Source of the DNA: Gemmatimonadota bacterium
Lineage (GTDB): Bacteria; Gemmatimonadota; Gemmatimonadetes; Longimicrobiales; Gaopeijiaceae
Assembly (NCBI GenBank): GCA_007126575.1
Contig: SLBA01000042.1
Coordinates: 1-64,000 of the forward strand
Direction of reading: 5' to 3'
Length of the DNA: 64,000 bases
Shown here: piece after piece, positions 25,549-33,638 of the stretch
Numbering within the stretch: position 1 is the first letter of the stretch
Layout of the letters: every line of letters starts with the position of its first letter
Program-made: the position numbers and the translations under genes
The notes under the pieces: model-generated
Told to the model about the DNA's origin: nothing
The model's database searches: none
Seen by the model: only the letters and a program-made list of their open reading frames with translations

Positions 25549-26250
25549 TCAGACCGTTCGGGGCTCGCGCAGCTCGAGCCGCCCGGCATTCAGGTCGTAG
25601 ATCCGGTCCGCCCGCGCCGCGGCGTTCTCGGAGTGGGTCACCATGACCATGGTGGTGCCGGAGCCGCGCACCAACTCCTCGAGCAGATCGAGGACCCACG
25701 TGCCCGTGGCTTGGTCCAGGTTTCCGGTCGGCTCGTCGGCCAGCACGAGCGACGGCTGGTGCGCCAGCGATCGGGCCACGGCGACCCGCTGCTGTTCCCC
25801 GCCCGAGAGGCGATCCGGCCAGGCCCCCGCCCGGTCCTCGAGCCCCACGCGTCCGAGCAGCCCGCGCACCCGCTCACGATCCTCGTCGCGGGTCCGCCCG
25901 GCGAGTTCCAGGGGCAGGAGCAGGTTCTCTTCGACCGTGAGCGTCGGGATCAGGTTGAAGAACTGAAAGACGAAGCCCACGTGATCCCGGCGAAAGAGGG
26001 TCCGGTCACGCTCCGAGAGTCCGTGCAGGTCGACGCCCGCCACCCGGATCTCGCCGCGGTCCGGCCCGTCGATCCCGCTGATCAGGTTCAGGAGGGTCGA
26101 TTTTCCCGAACCCGAGGGCCCGAGAAGCGCGATGAAGTCGCCGGGCTCGAGGCGAAGATTCAGCTCGGACAGGACGGTGTGCCGCCGTCCGCCCTCCTGG
26201 TAGCCCTTCTCGACGTCGACGAGCTCGAGCGCGGGCTGGGATCGGGTCAT
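25549..26250 (-). CDS. LolD/MacB-type ABC transporter ATPase
   Basis: A 233-residue ATP-binding subunit with all ABC motifs: Walker [11 protein letters not shown]-loop [12 protein letters not shown], signature [13 protein letters not shown], Walker B VLADEPTG, and the H-loop His in MVTHSENAA. The phrase [19 protein letters not shown] is typical of the LolD/MacB branch that pairs with FtsX-type permeases. Its 3' end overlaps the GTG start of the permease gene, and greA ends about 14 bp upstream on the same strand. The operon order is ATPase, permease, AttH-like lipocalin. Confidence 0.93.
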   Translation of the reverse strand: MTRSQPALELVDVEKGYQEGGRRHTVLSELNLRLEPGDFIALLGPSGSGKSTLLNLISGIDGPDRGEIRVAGVDLHGLSERDRTLFRRDHVGFVFQFFNLIPTLTVEENLLLPLELAGRTRDEDRERVRGLLGRVGLEDRAGAWPDRLSGGEQQRVAVARSLAHQPSLVLADEPTGNLDQATGTWVLDLLEELVRGSGTTMVMVTHSENAAARADRIYDLNAGRLELREPRTV

Positions 26251-26263
26251 CGGGGGCGAAGGG

Positions 26264-26743
26264 TCAGTCGAGACCCAGCTGCTGCGGGAGCGTCACGAGC
26301 TTCCTGATTTCGTAGTGGCGCTCTCCACGCGGCAGGGTGACCTTCACCTCTTCACCCTCGCGGGCACCCAGAAGCCCGTTTCCGATCGGCGAAGCCATCG
26401 AGACGTGGCCCGCGTCCAGGTCCATGAAGTCGCCGGCCACGAGCGTCAGCGTCATCTCTTCCTCGAGGTCGAAGTCGTAGAGCGTCACCTTTGAGCCGAA
26501 GCCGACCCGGTCCGAGGGCATCTCCGTCACATCGATCTTCGAGAGCTCCGACATCCGCTTCGAGAGGTGCTCGATCCTGGCCTGCACGAAGGACTGGCGC
26601 TCGAGGGCCGCCTTGTACTCGGCGTTCTCCTTGAGGTCACCGAGCTCCACGGCCGTCGAAATCTTCTCGGGGATTTCGACATTCAGTTCCCGTGCGAGCG
26701 TTTCGATCTCGGCTTCCAGCCTCTCCTTGATTTCGTCCAGCAT
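26264..26743 (-). CDS. greA: Transcription elongation factor GreA
   Basis: A 159-residue Gre factor. The N-terminal coiled coil (about 1-75) ends one arm with the acidic tip region [18 protein letters not shown], where the Asp/Glu residues reach into RNA polymerase to stimulate transcript cleavage. The C-terminal FKBP-like domain includes [12 protein letters not shown] and [19 protein letters not shown]. GreA rescues backtracked RNA polymerase. The ATG at 26743 gives the normal family length. A long perfect hairpin lies just upstream in its leader (26771-26820), and the ABC operon follows closely on the same strand. Confidence 0.96.
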   Translation of the reverse strand: MLDEIKERLEAEIETLARELNVEIPEKISTAVELGDLKENAEYKAALERQSFVQARIEHLSKRMSELSKIDVTEMPSDRVGFGSKVTLYDFDLEEEMTLTLVAGDFMDLDAGHVSMASPIGNGLLGAREGEEVKVTLPRGERHYEIRKLVTLPQQLGLD

Positions 26744-26770
26744 GGGGCCTCACTTGCAGATGCGACGAAA

Positions 26771-26820
26771 TGCCGTGGGCCCGTATCTCCCGTTCAGGAC
26801 GGGGGGTCGGGCCCACGGCA
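26771..26820 (-). repeat. Long perfect inverted repeat in the greA leader
   Basis: TGCCGTGGGCCCG (26771-26783) and CGGGCCCACGGCA (26808-26820) form 13 perfect base pairs. Inside the loop a second stem CCCGT/ACGGG caps a 5-nt loop. It lies 28-77 bp before the greA start. There is no U-run on either side, so it is not a standard terminator. It may be a leader structure or an attenuator recognised by RNA polymerase. Confidence 0.8.
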
Positions 26821-26969
26821 CCGTAGTCTGAAGGGTCCGCTGGACAGGCCACGGACCCCGATGATCTCTTTCACTTCCTGCCTGCAAGGTAGCACACCCT
26901 CTGCGGCAACGGGAGGGGGGATCGACCCGGAGGATCCGACCGGAAGAATTCCTCTGCAGGGATTCAGCC

Positions 26970-27006
26970 TTGACTCGGACCCGGAATAACATGATAGTTA
27001 ACTATC
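26970..27006 (+). promoter_or_regulatory. Promoter and palindromic operator of merC-fur
   Basis: TTGACT (26970-26975), 17-bp spacer and GATAGT (26993-26998). The perfect 14-bp palindrome GATAGTTAACTATC (26993-27006) covers the -10 element. The sequence is AT-rich, like Fur- or Zur-family boxes, and the operon encodes a Fur-family protein, so autoregulation is likely by inference. Confidence 0.65.
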
Positions 27007-27070
27007 GTTAGCCATTATCAATACCGCCGGAGGGACCGAACCTCCCCGCGGTCCGACCCGGGATCCGTAC

Positions 27071-27526
27071 ATGCGTCGCCTCTTCGCTCACCCCTGGGGA
27101 TGGGCCAGCATCGCCCCCATCCTCTGCGCGATCCACTGCGCGGTGACCCCGATCTTCGTGGTACTGGCCCCGGCCCTCGCACCGGGCGAGGCGATCGAGT
27201 GGGCGCTACTGGGAATCACCGTGATCCTCGCTGCGGTGGCCCTGGCTTCGGGGCTGAGCCGCCATGCGGACATGCGCCCCGCACTTCCCATCATCGCGGG
27301 CCTTCTCGTCTGGGGTGCTTCGCTCATGCACCTGTTTCATCCGCTGCCCGAAGAGGCCACGACGATCGTGGCTTCGCTGACGGTCGCCGCGGGACTCATC
27401 TGGAACTCGAGGATCCACTGCGCCTGGAAGGCCGGAACCGCCGGCCAGAGTTGCTCGGTCTGCGAGCATGAGACCATCCCCGAGGCGAACAGCGTCGAGG
27501 GGGCCCCCGGAGTCCGTCCATCTTGA
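27071..27526 (+). CDS. MerC-domain membrane protein
   Basis: A 151-residue protein with four hydrophobic segments spread over residues 10-110. The first contains CAIHCAVTPIF, the CxxHC metal site of the MerC family (PF03203). MerC carries Hg(II) in mer operons, but many chromosomal members lie beside Fur or Zur genes and are probably linked to zinc or other divalent metals. That is the arrangement here: a Fur-family gene begins 75 bp downstream. A second cluster of cysteines (IHCAWKAG and SCSVCEH) occupies the C-terminus. No merA, merR or merT is nearby, so a mercury resistance operon is not supported. Confidence 0.85.
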   Translation: MRRLFAHPWGWASIAPILCAIHCAVTPIFVVLAPALAPGEAIEWALLGITVILAAVALASGLSRHADMRPALPIIAGLLVWGASLMHLFHPLPEEATTIVASLTVAAGLIWNSRIHCAWKAGTAGQSCSVCEHETIPEANSVEGAPGVRPS

Positions 27527-27601
27527 GCGATCTCGCGTTCGACCCTACCCTATACATAGGGTTATGAAAGAGCACGGGGCGTACCGGACCGGGAGCAACT
27601 G

Positions 27602-27973
27602 ATGCAGCGAGAGACCAAACAGCGGAGAGCGATCCGAAAGGCCCTGATCGATGCGGGGCATCCCCTGAGCCCGCAGGAGCTCCACGAATCGGCCCAGGAG
27701 GACGTCTCGGGCATCGGGATCGCGACGGTCTACCGGAACATCAAGGCGCTGCACGAAGATGGATGGCTCGAGATCGTGGAACTCCCCGGAGAACCTCCCC
27801 GATACGAGGTCGCCGGAAAGGAACACCATCACCACTTCCACTGCCGCCGCTGCGACAAGGTCTACGAGGTGGAGGGCTGTCCGGGCAACCTGAAGGCGGT
27901 GACCCCCGAGGGATTCGAGCTCGAGGGTCACGAGTTCGTGCTCTACGGCCTCTGCGTGAAGTGCGCGGCCTGA
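27602..27973 (+). CDS. Fur-family metalloregulator
   Basis: A 123-residue regulator. The winged helix (about 1-75) includes ISTVYRN-like GIATVYRNIKALHEDGWL. The dimerisation domain has the metal site EHHHHFHCRRCDKVYEV and a final CVKC pair, giving a CxxC...CxxC structural zinc site. Residue pattern alone does not decide among Fur, Zur and PerR; the adjacent merC favours Zur-like zinc sensing. The ATG follows GGGAGC at good spacing. An inverted repeat CCCTA-TACA-TAGGG stands about 40 bp before the start and could be a further binding site. Confidence 0.92.
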   Translation: MQRETKQRRAIRKALIDAGHPLSPQELHESAQEDVSGIGIATVYRNIKALHEDGWLEIVELPGEPPRYEVAGKEHHHHFHCRRCDKVYEVEGCPGNLKAVTPEGFELEGHEFVLYGLCVKCAA

Positions 27974-27995
27974 CGCCGATCGAACGCGCCGGCCG

Positions 27996-29138
27996 TCACC
28001 CCTCTCCGTAGCGCGCCGCGATCTCCCCGAGTTCGGCCAGCCGTCGCTCCAGCCCCTCCAGCGTCTCGGCACGGGTGTTCAGATGGCCCAGCTTGCGTCC
28101 GGGCCGAGGCTCCTTTCCGTAGAGGTGAAGCCGGGCCCCGCCAGCGCCCAGCGACTCCCCCCTCGGTGGAATTCCCCCGATCAGATTGACCATCCCCGCC
28201 CAGCCGATCGGCCGGGGGTCTCCGAGAGGCAGCCCCAGGATCGCGCGAATGTGGTTCTCGAACTGGGACACACCGCCTCCATCCTGCGACCAGTGGCCCG
28301 AGTTGTGGACTCTCGGCGCCATCTCGTTCGCCAGAAGGCCTTCCTCGGTGTCGAAGAACTCCACGGCCAGCACACCCACGTAGTCGAGGTGATCGAGGAG
28401 CCGCTCCACCAGCTCGGCCGCCTCGCGCGCTCGCTCCGCGGTGATCCCGGGTGCGGGCGCTCGGCTCTCCCGTAGGATCCCGTCGGTGTGCGCGTTTTCG
28501 ACCAGGGGATACACGCGCAGCTCTCCGGAACGGCTCCGCACGGCCAGACAGGAGAGCTCCCGCTCGAAGTCCACGAAGGACTCGAGGATCAGGGGCCGGC
28601 CCCCCAGGCGGTCCCACGCGGCGGCGGCCGAGTCGGGGTCTTCGATCACGGCCTGACCCTTCCCGTCGTATCCCAGCCTCCGGGTCTTGAGTACCGCCGG
28701 CATCCCCAGCTCCACGAGGGCCCGGTCCAGCTCCTCGCGCGTGTCGACCCGCCGGTACGGCGCGGTGCCGATCCCCAGCTCCCGGAAGGTCTCCTTCTCG
28801 ACCAGCCGATCCTGCGCGACCTCGAGCGCCATGGGAGGCGGGTACACGGGGACCCGCTCGGAAAGGCGCTTCGCGGAGTCGACCGGGACGTTCTCGAACT
28901 CGTAGGTGATCACGTCCACCCCGTCGCTGAAGCGATCCAGGGCGTCGGGGTCGTCGTAGGCCCCCCGCACCACCTCGCCGACCGAGGCGCAGGGCGGATC
29001 CTCCTTCGGCTCCAGGAATCGGAAGCTGAGCCCCAGGGGGATCCCGGCGAGGGCCATCATCCGTCCCAACTGGCCCCCTCCGATGACCCCGACCCGCACC
29101 GAGCGACGCACTCCCGAACTCTGTCGTTCCTGACTCAT
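27996..29138 (-). CDS. purK: N5-carboxyaminoimidazole ribonucleotide synthetase
   Basis: A 380-residue ATP-grasp enzyme of purine biosynthesis that carboxylates AIR to N5-CAIR. It begins VGVIGGGQLGRMMA and contains DVITYEFENVP, the ATP-grasp core KTRRLGYDGKGQ, and EMAPRVHNSGHWSQDG near the metal site. The ATG at 29138 gives the expected N-terminus; a longer frame runs back over purE but is only read-through. purE ends 14 bp upstream, so the two form the usual purE-purK pair. The shared pathway is AIR to CAIR. Confidence 0.95.
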   Translation of the reverse strand: MSQERQSSGVRRSVRVGVIGGGQLGRMMALAGIPLGLSFRFLEPKEDPPCASVGEVVRGAYDDPDALDRFSDGVDVITYEFENVPVDSAKRLSERVPVYPPPMALEVAQDRLVEKETFRELGIGTAPYRRVDTREELDRALVELGMPAVLKTRRLGYDGKGQAVIEDPDSAAAAWDRLGGRPLILESFVDFERELSCLAVRSRSGELRVYPLVENAHTDGILRESRAPAPGITAERAREAAELVERLLDHLDYVGVLAVEFFDTEEGLLANEMAPRVHNSGHWSQDGGGVSQFENHIRAILGLPLGDPRPIGWAGMVNLIGGIPPRGESLGAGGARLHLYGKEPRPGRKLGHLNTRAETLEGLERRLAELGEIAARYGEG

Positions 29139-29152
29139 GGCTTCGACCCCCC

Positions 29153-29662
29153 TCAGGACGCGGGAGGGACGGACGGGTCCGGATCCTTCAGCACCGCACG
29201 GGTGCGGGCCTCGCGGTACTCGCGGAGCCGCTCCCGGATCTCGGGGTGCGCCCCACCCAGGATCGAAGCCGCCAGGAGCGCGGCGTTGATCGCCCCGGCG
29301 CGGCCGATCGCCAGCGTCCCCACCGGGACGCCCGCGGGCATCTGAACGATCGAGAGGAGCGAGTCCATCCCGTTCAGTGCCCGCGACTGCACCGGGACGC
29401 CCAGGACCGGCAGCACGGTCTTCGCCGCGACCATCCCCGGCAGGTGAGCCGCTCCCCCGGCTCCGGCAATGATCACCTCGACCCCCCGCTCCTCGGCGGC
29501 GCCGGCGAACTCGTGGAGCAGGTCCGGCGTCCGGTGCGCCGAGACGACTCTGGTTTCCAGCGGGATTTCGAGAGCTTCGAGGGTCTCCACCGCCTGGGAC
29601 ATGGTCTCCCAATCGGAACGGGAGCCCATGATCACGGCGACGAGCGGGGAATCCGAAGGCAC
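29153..29662 (-). CDS. purE: N5-carboxyaminoimidazole ribonucleotide mutase
   Basis: A 169-residue class I PurE. It has [12 protein letters not shown] at the phosphate-binding loop, VVSAHRTPD with the catalytic His, and [16 protein letters not shown] and [20 protein letters not shown] downstream. It converts N5-CAIR to CAIR after PurK. The GTG at 29662 matches the normal family start; an ATG at 29782 would add 40 residues of no recognisable sequence. The ribosome-binding site before the GTG is weak, so the start is moderately certain. Confidence 0.93.
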   Translation of the reverse strand: MPSDSPLVAVIMGSRSDWETMSQAVETLEALEIPLETRVVSAHRTPDLLHEFAGAAEERGVEVIIAGAGGAAHLPGMVAAKTVLPVLGVPVQSRALNGMDSLLSIVQMPAGVPVGTLAIGRAGAINAALLAASILGGAHPEIRERLREYREARTRAVLKDPDPSVPPAS

Positions 29663-29838
29663 GGCATCAGCCTGGGTTCGGGGAACGTGGGGTCGGTCAC
29701 AGAGGGCTTCATGGTGGGGGAAGTGCGCGGGCCGGGTCAAGTCCCACGCGATCGAGAGCCAACACGGAACGTCGGGGGCCATGCGCCGTATTCATCGGGG
29801 TCCCGACGCGCCCCACCGCCAGAGTCCCAGGAGATCCC

Positions 29839-32214
29839 ATGCCCCCCCCGAGCTCCGCCAGCCCCTCGCCGGTCCCCTCAGCCCACCCCTGGCCCGGTGA
29901 CGATCCCGAGCTCATGCCGTATCTGCCCATGATCTACGTGGCCTGGGCCGACGGCGCCCTCTCGCTCGAAGAGATCACCGAGGTCCGCAGCCGGCTCGCC
30001 GCGTCGGGAGGCATTCCGGCAGACTCCTGGGTGATTCTCGAGAGCTGGCTGCACCCCGAGTATCCGCCGACCTCGGTGGAGCTGGCCGAACTCCGTGATC
30101 GGATCCGGGAGCTCGCCAACGAACTGCCCGACGCCGAGCGCCGCTCGCTCGCCTCGCTCGGGGCGGCCATGGCCCGCCGACGCAGCGCCGAGGGGTCGCG
30201 GTGGGAGAGCGCCTCGAGCCTGCAGACCCTCGAGGCGGTCGAGGAGCTGCTCGGGGTGCTCGGGGGCGAGGCCACCCGGGCACTCCTGGCCCCTGAGGCG
30301 CCCCCGGCGCCTGCGCCGGCCCCGGAGATTCCCGAGCCCAGCTTTCCCGTCGAGACGCTGCGGGCCTACCTGGCGGGGCCGCACGCCAAGATTCGCGAGC
30401 GCGTCCTGGCGCTGATCACCCGCCCCGAGTTCGAGTCCCCCCCGGGCGCCTCGACGCACGAGCGCCGAGAGCACGTCCTCGAGCGACTGCAGGACCTGGC
30501 CGACGCCGGCCTCGGACGGGTCGCACAGCCCGAGGCCTTCGGGGGCGAGGGCGACGTCCCCGGCTCGATCGCGCTCTTCGAAACGCTGGCCCTCGGAGAC
30601 CTCAGCCTGCTCGTGAAGTACGGGGTCCAGTTCGGGCTCTTCGGGGGAAGTGTCCAGCAGCTGGGAACCGAGGTGCACCACGAGCGCTGGCTCCCCGCGA
30701 TCGGCTCGCTCGAGCTGCCCGGCTGCTACGCCATGACCGAGATGGATCATGGATCGAATGTCCGCGAACTCCAGACGCGGGTGCGCTACCTTCCCGACGA
30801 GGACCAGTTCGAGGTCCACACCCCGCACCCTAGCGCCCGCAAGGACTGGATCGGAAACGCCGCCCTCCACGGACGCATGGCCACCGTATTCGGCCAGCTC
30901 GAGGTCGACGGCGAGGAGCACGGGGTGCACGCCTTCATGGTGCCGATCCGCGACGAAGACGGCACACCCCTGGATGGGATCACGATCGAGGACTGCGGTG
31001 AGAAGATCGGGCTGCACGGCGTCGACAACGGGCGTCTCGCCTTCGATCGCGTCAGGATCCCGCGCGACCATCTCCTCGATCGCTTCGGCACGGTGACCGC
31101 CGAGGGTCGCTACGAGAGCCCGATCAACTCGCCCGGCCGGCGCTTCTTCACCATGCTCGGGACGCTGGTGACCGGCCGGATCTCGATCGGGGCCGCGGCA
31201 ATCTCGGCCTCGAAGGCGGCGCTCTCGATCGCTCTGCGGTACTCCTCGCAGCGACGCCAGTTCGGCCCCTCGGGGGAGCACGAGGTGCCGATCCTCGACT
31301 ACCTGACGCAGCAGCGCCTCCTCCTCCCGCGGCTGGCGGAGTGCTATGCGCTGCACTTCACCACCCAGGCGCTCATCGACGACTACGGTGCCTCGACCGA
31401 TGACGAGGAGCTGCGCTCACGGGTCGAAGTGGAGGCCGCGGCGCTCAAGGCCCTCGCCTCGCGCCACGCCGTCGACACGATCCAGGCGTCGCGGGAGGCC
31501 TGCGGCGGCCGCGGGTACCTGGCCGAGAACCGTTTCGGCGAGCTGCGCGACGACACCGACGTCTTCACCACCTTCGAGGGGGCCAACGTGGTCCTGCTAC
31601 AGCTCGTCGCCCGTGGGCTCCTCTCCCGCTACCGCGAAGAGATGGGCGACCTGAGCCTGCGGGGGATGGTCCGGGTGCTGGCGGACCGCGCCGGCTCCGA
31701 GGTCCACCGTCGGAACCCCGTGCGCTCCCGGCGCTCCGCCGAGGATCACCTGCGCGACCCCGAGACCCACCTCGACGCGATGCAGTTTCGCGAGCAGCGG
31801 CTCCTGCAGTCGGTGGCGCGCCGGCTCAAGTCCCGCATCGACGACGGGATGGACTCCTTTCACGCGATGAACGAATGCCAGGACCACCTGGTGAGTCTGG
31901 CCCGGGCCCACGCCGAGCGGCGGGTCCTGGAGGAGTTCCAGAGTGCGGTGGAGGCCGCTCCGGACCCCGAGGTGGCCGCGGTTCTGACCCGCCTGATGGA
32001 GCTGTGGGCGCTCTCTCGCCTCGAAGAGGACCGCGCGTGGTTCCTCGAGACCGGGTACATGGAGGGGTCGCAGTCACGCGCGATCCGGTCGCTCGTCAAT
32101 CGGCTCTGCGGGGAATTGAAGGACGACGCCGTTGCGCTCACCGAGGGCTTCGGGATTCCGCCGGAGCTGCTGCGGGCCCCCGCGGCGAGGCTGCCCGACG
32201 ACCGACCCGCCTGA
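29839..32214 (+). CDS. Acyl-CoA oxidase/dehydrogenase with N-terminal TerB-like domain
   Basis: A 791-residue fusion. Residues about 25-110 (LPMIYVAWADGALSLEEITEVR...) look like a TerB/DnaJ-associated acidic metal-binding helical domain. A Pro/Ala linker (150-168) leads to an acyl-CoA oxidase region (about 170-790). It contains GCYAMTEMDHGSNVRELQT at the flavin loop, the GRISIGAAAISASKAALSIALRYSSQRRQFG helix, EACGGRGYLAENR, and DTDVFTTFEGANVVLLQ, where the Glu is the acyl-CoA oxidase catalytic base. The enzyme should oxidise long-chain acyl-CoA at C2-C3. A perfect Shine-Dalgarno (AGGAG) sits 7 nt before the ATG. The TerB-like fusion is unusual; its function is unknown. Confidence 0.88.
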   Translation: MPPPSSASPSPVPSAHPWPGDDPELMPYLPMIYVAWADGALSLEEITEVRSRLAASGGIPADSWVILESWLHPEYPPTSVELAELRDRIRELANELPDAERRSLASLGAAMARRRSAEGSRWESASSLQTLEAVEELLGVLGGEATRALLAPEAPPAPAPAPEIPEPSFPVETLRAYLAGPHAKIRERVLALITRPEFESPPGASTHERREHVLERLQDLADAGLGRVAQPEAFGGEGDVPGSIALFETLALGDLSLLVKYGVQFGLFGGSVQQLGTEVHHERWLPAIGSLELPGCYAMTEMDHGSNVRELQTRVRYLPDEDQFEVHTPHPSARKDWIGNAALHGRMATVFGQLEVDGEEHGVHAFMVPIRDEDGTPLDGITIEDCGEKIGLHGVDNGRLAFDRVRIPRDHLLDRFGTVTAEGRYESPINSPGRRFFTMLGTLVTGRISIGAAAISASKAALSIALRYSSQRRQFGPSGEHEVPILDYLTQQRLLLPRLAECYALHFTTQALIDDYGASTDDEELRSRVEVEAAALKALASRHAVDTIQASREACGGRGYLAENRFGELRDDTDVFTTFEGANVVLLQLVARGLLSRYREEMGDLSLRGMVRVLADRAGSEVHRRNPVRSRRSAEDHLRDPETHLDAMQFREQRLLQSVARRLKSRIDDGMDSFHAMNECQDHLVSLARAHAERRVLEEFQSAVEAAPDPEVAAVLTRLMELWALSRLEEDRAWFLETGYMEGSQSRAIRSLVNRLCGELKDDAVALTEGFGIPPELLRAPAARLPDDRPA

Positions 32215-32218
32215 ACAC

Positions 32219-32788
32219 TCAGCCTTCGCCGTAGCTGCTCCAGACGCGGGTCTCGCCCTCGGCGTTGAAGAGGAGCACGTCGTAGCGGTCGACGCGGTCC
32301 CCCATCTCCATCCCCGGAGAGCCGACGGGCATGCCGGGCACGGTCAGGCCGCGGGCGTCCGGCACCTCGGCCAGGAGCCGGCGGATGTCCTCTGCGGGCA
32401 CGTGGCCCTCGACCACGTACCCTTCGACCACGGCGGTATGACAGGACGCCAGGCGATCGGGGACCGCAAAGCCCTCCTTGACCGTCATCATGTCCTGCGT
32501 CATGTGTGACTCGACCTCGAAGCCGTGCTCCTCGACGTGCTCGACCCACAGGCCGCAGCACCCGCAGGTCGGAGCCTGGTAGACCGTCATCTGGATCACC
32601 CCGTCGTAGTCGAGGGGGATCGGCTGACGGTCGGGATCCTGGACCAGCGCCATCTCTCCCGGCACCTCGGCCCCGCTCACGGGAGACGCGCTGCTCTCGG
32701 CCTGGGTCCAGAGCCAGATCCCGACGCCCACGATGGCCGCCATGAGGGGCAGCGCGATGAGCCAGTTACGAGTTGTCGAATTCGCCAT
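32219..32788 (-). CDS. DUF411 metal-binding protein, membrane-anchored
   Basis: A 189-residue exported protein with an N-terminal hydrophobic anchor (about 9-27). The DUF411 signature is complete: VYQAPTCGCCGLWVEHVEEHGF, LASCHTAVVEGYVVEGHVPAEDI, and VPGMPVGSPGME. DUF411 proteins bind copper or other thiophilic metals through the CGCC and later Cys/His/Met residues, often near copper resistance genes. None are visible here; the gene lies downstream of the lycopene cyclase on the same strand, 75 bp away. It converges with the oxidase gene with a 4-bp gap. Confidence 0.9.
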   Translation of the reverse strand: MANSTTRNWLIALPLMAAIVGVGIWLWTQAESSASPVSGAEVPGEMALVQDPDRQPIPLDYDGVIQMTVYQAPTCGCCGLWVEHVEEHGFEVESHMTQDMMTVKEGFAVPDRLASCHTAVVEGYVVEGHVPAEDIRRLLAEVPDARGLTVPGMPVGSPGMEMGDRVDRYDVLLFNAEGETRVWSSYGEG

Positions 32789-32863
32789 GGGTAATGCTCC
32801 GTTGAATCGTGTGCCGAAAGATAAGTGCGTCGCCCGATCGGCGCCAAGCGGTCCGGGACCCGG

Positions 32864-33637
32864 TCAGGTGGGGTCCGGTGTGGATTCGGGCAGGCCGGGG
32901 AGGGTGAAGAGCATCGTGCCGACCACAACCAGGACGTTGGTGATCAGGAAGAAGGTGGCCTCTTCGACCGGAAGACCGAAGGGGTTCCAGCCGAAGGTGT
33001 ACTCCGCCGAGATCTCCCAGATCCCGAGTCGGATCGCCACGGCGTCGGCGACCCACAGATAGACCGTGGGGACCGCCACCGCGAGCCCCATCACGTGCAC
33101 ATAGCTCCAGAGCCTGCCCCCGTCGAAGAGCCACATGCACCCGATGACCGGGGCTGCCCAGGCCAGGATGAGGCCCATGTAGAGCCCCGAGGGAATCGTC
33201 AGGCACCAGGCCCCCACGGCCGCGAGTGCGAACCAGGGCAGAGCGGTCAGGATTCGGGGCGCCCAGCCCGCGGCGAGCGGCGGTTCGAGCCGAAGGCCCG
33301 GGATCGAACGCAGCCCGGCCTCTTCGGCCCCCTGCCGCCGGGCCAGCACGTGCAGGGTGAACAGCCCCGTGAGCAGTGGCTGCAGGATGAAGAACATGTA
33401 CTCCTCGATCGGCACGTATCCGATCGTGCCCATCACCCGGTCGAGTCCGTACCACCAGATCTCGCGGTAGACCAGGTAGTTGTCCCAGGGCGTGGTGTAC
33501 GCCAGGGCGATCGGGGGGATCAGCGCCAGGGCGATGAAGCCGCGCCGCCCCAGGCGGGGCCGGATGCGCGGGGCGCCCGCCGCCAGAAGGAGGATGGGAG
33601 GGATGATGAAGATCAGGTGGAACTGCAGGTAGCTCAT
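32864..33637 (-). CDS. Lycopene cyclase, heterodimer-type fused (CrtYcd-like)
   Basis: A 257-residue integral membrane protein with six or seven helices. It carries the lycopene cyclase domain twice: [17 protein letters not shown]...[20 protein letters not shown] and, in the second half, [30 protein letters not shown]. The two PxEE motifs are the hallmark of CrtYc/CrtYd-type cyclases found in Actinobacteria, archaea and fungi. The fused form acts as one enzyme making beta-type rings from lycopene. It starts only 1 bp from the stop of the carotenoid oxidoreductase gene, so they are co-transcribed. Confidence 0.9.
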   Translation of the reverse strand: MSYLQFHLIFIIPPILLLAAGAPRIRPRLGRRGFIALALIPPIALAYTTPWDNYLVYREIWWYGLDRVMGTIGYVPIEEYMFFILQPLLTGLFTLHVLARRQGAEEAGLRSIPGLRLEPPLAAGWAPRILTALPWFALAAVGAWCLTIPSGLYMGLILAWAAPVIGCMWLFDGGRLWSYVHVMGLAVAVPTVYLWVADAVAIRLGIWEISAEYTFGWNPFGLPVEEATFFLITNVLVVVGTMLFTLPGLPESTPDPT

Positions 33638-33638
33638 C

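Larger units (their letters stand above)
26744..27070. other. 327-bp intergenic region between greA and merC
   Basis: Divergent control region. It holds a long hairpin near greA (26771-26820) and, at the right end, the promoter and 14-bp palindrome of merC-fur. No ORF in it looks coding. Confidence 0.6.

Noticed and set aside
27071-27526. Mercury resistance operon
   Set aside because: Only a MerC-domain protein is present; no merR, merA, merT or merP is nearby, and the neighbour is Fur-family.
27996-29612. purK extended upstream as a longer fusion
   Set aside because: The extension reads through purE in the wrong frame. PurK begins at 29138 with a normal N-terminus, so no fusion or frameshift is needed.
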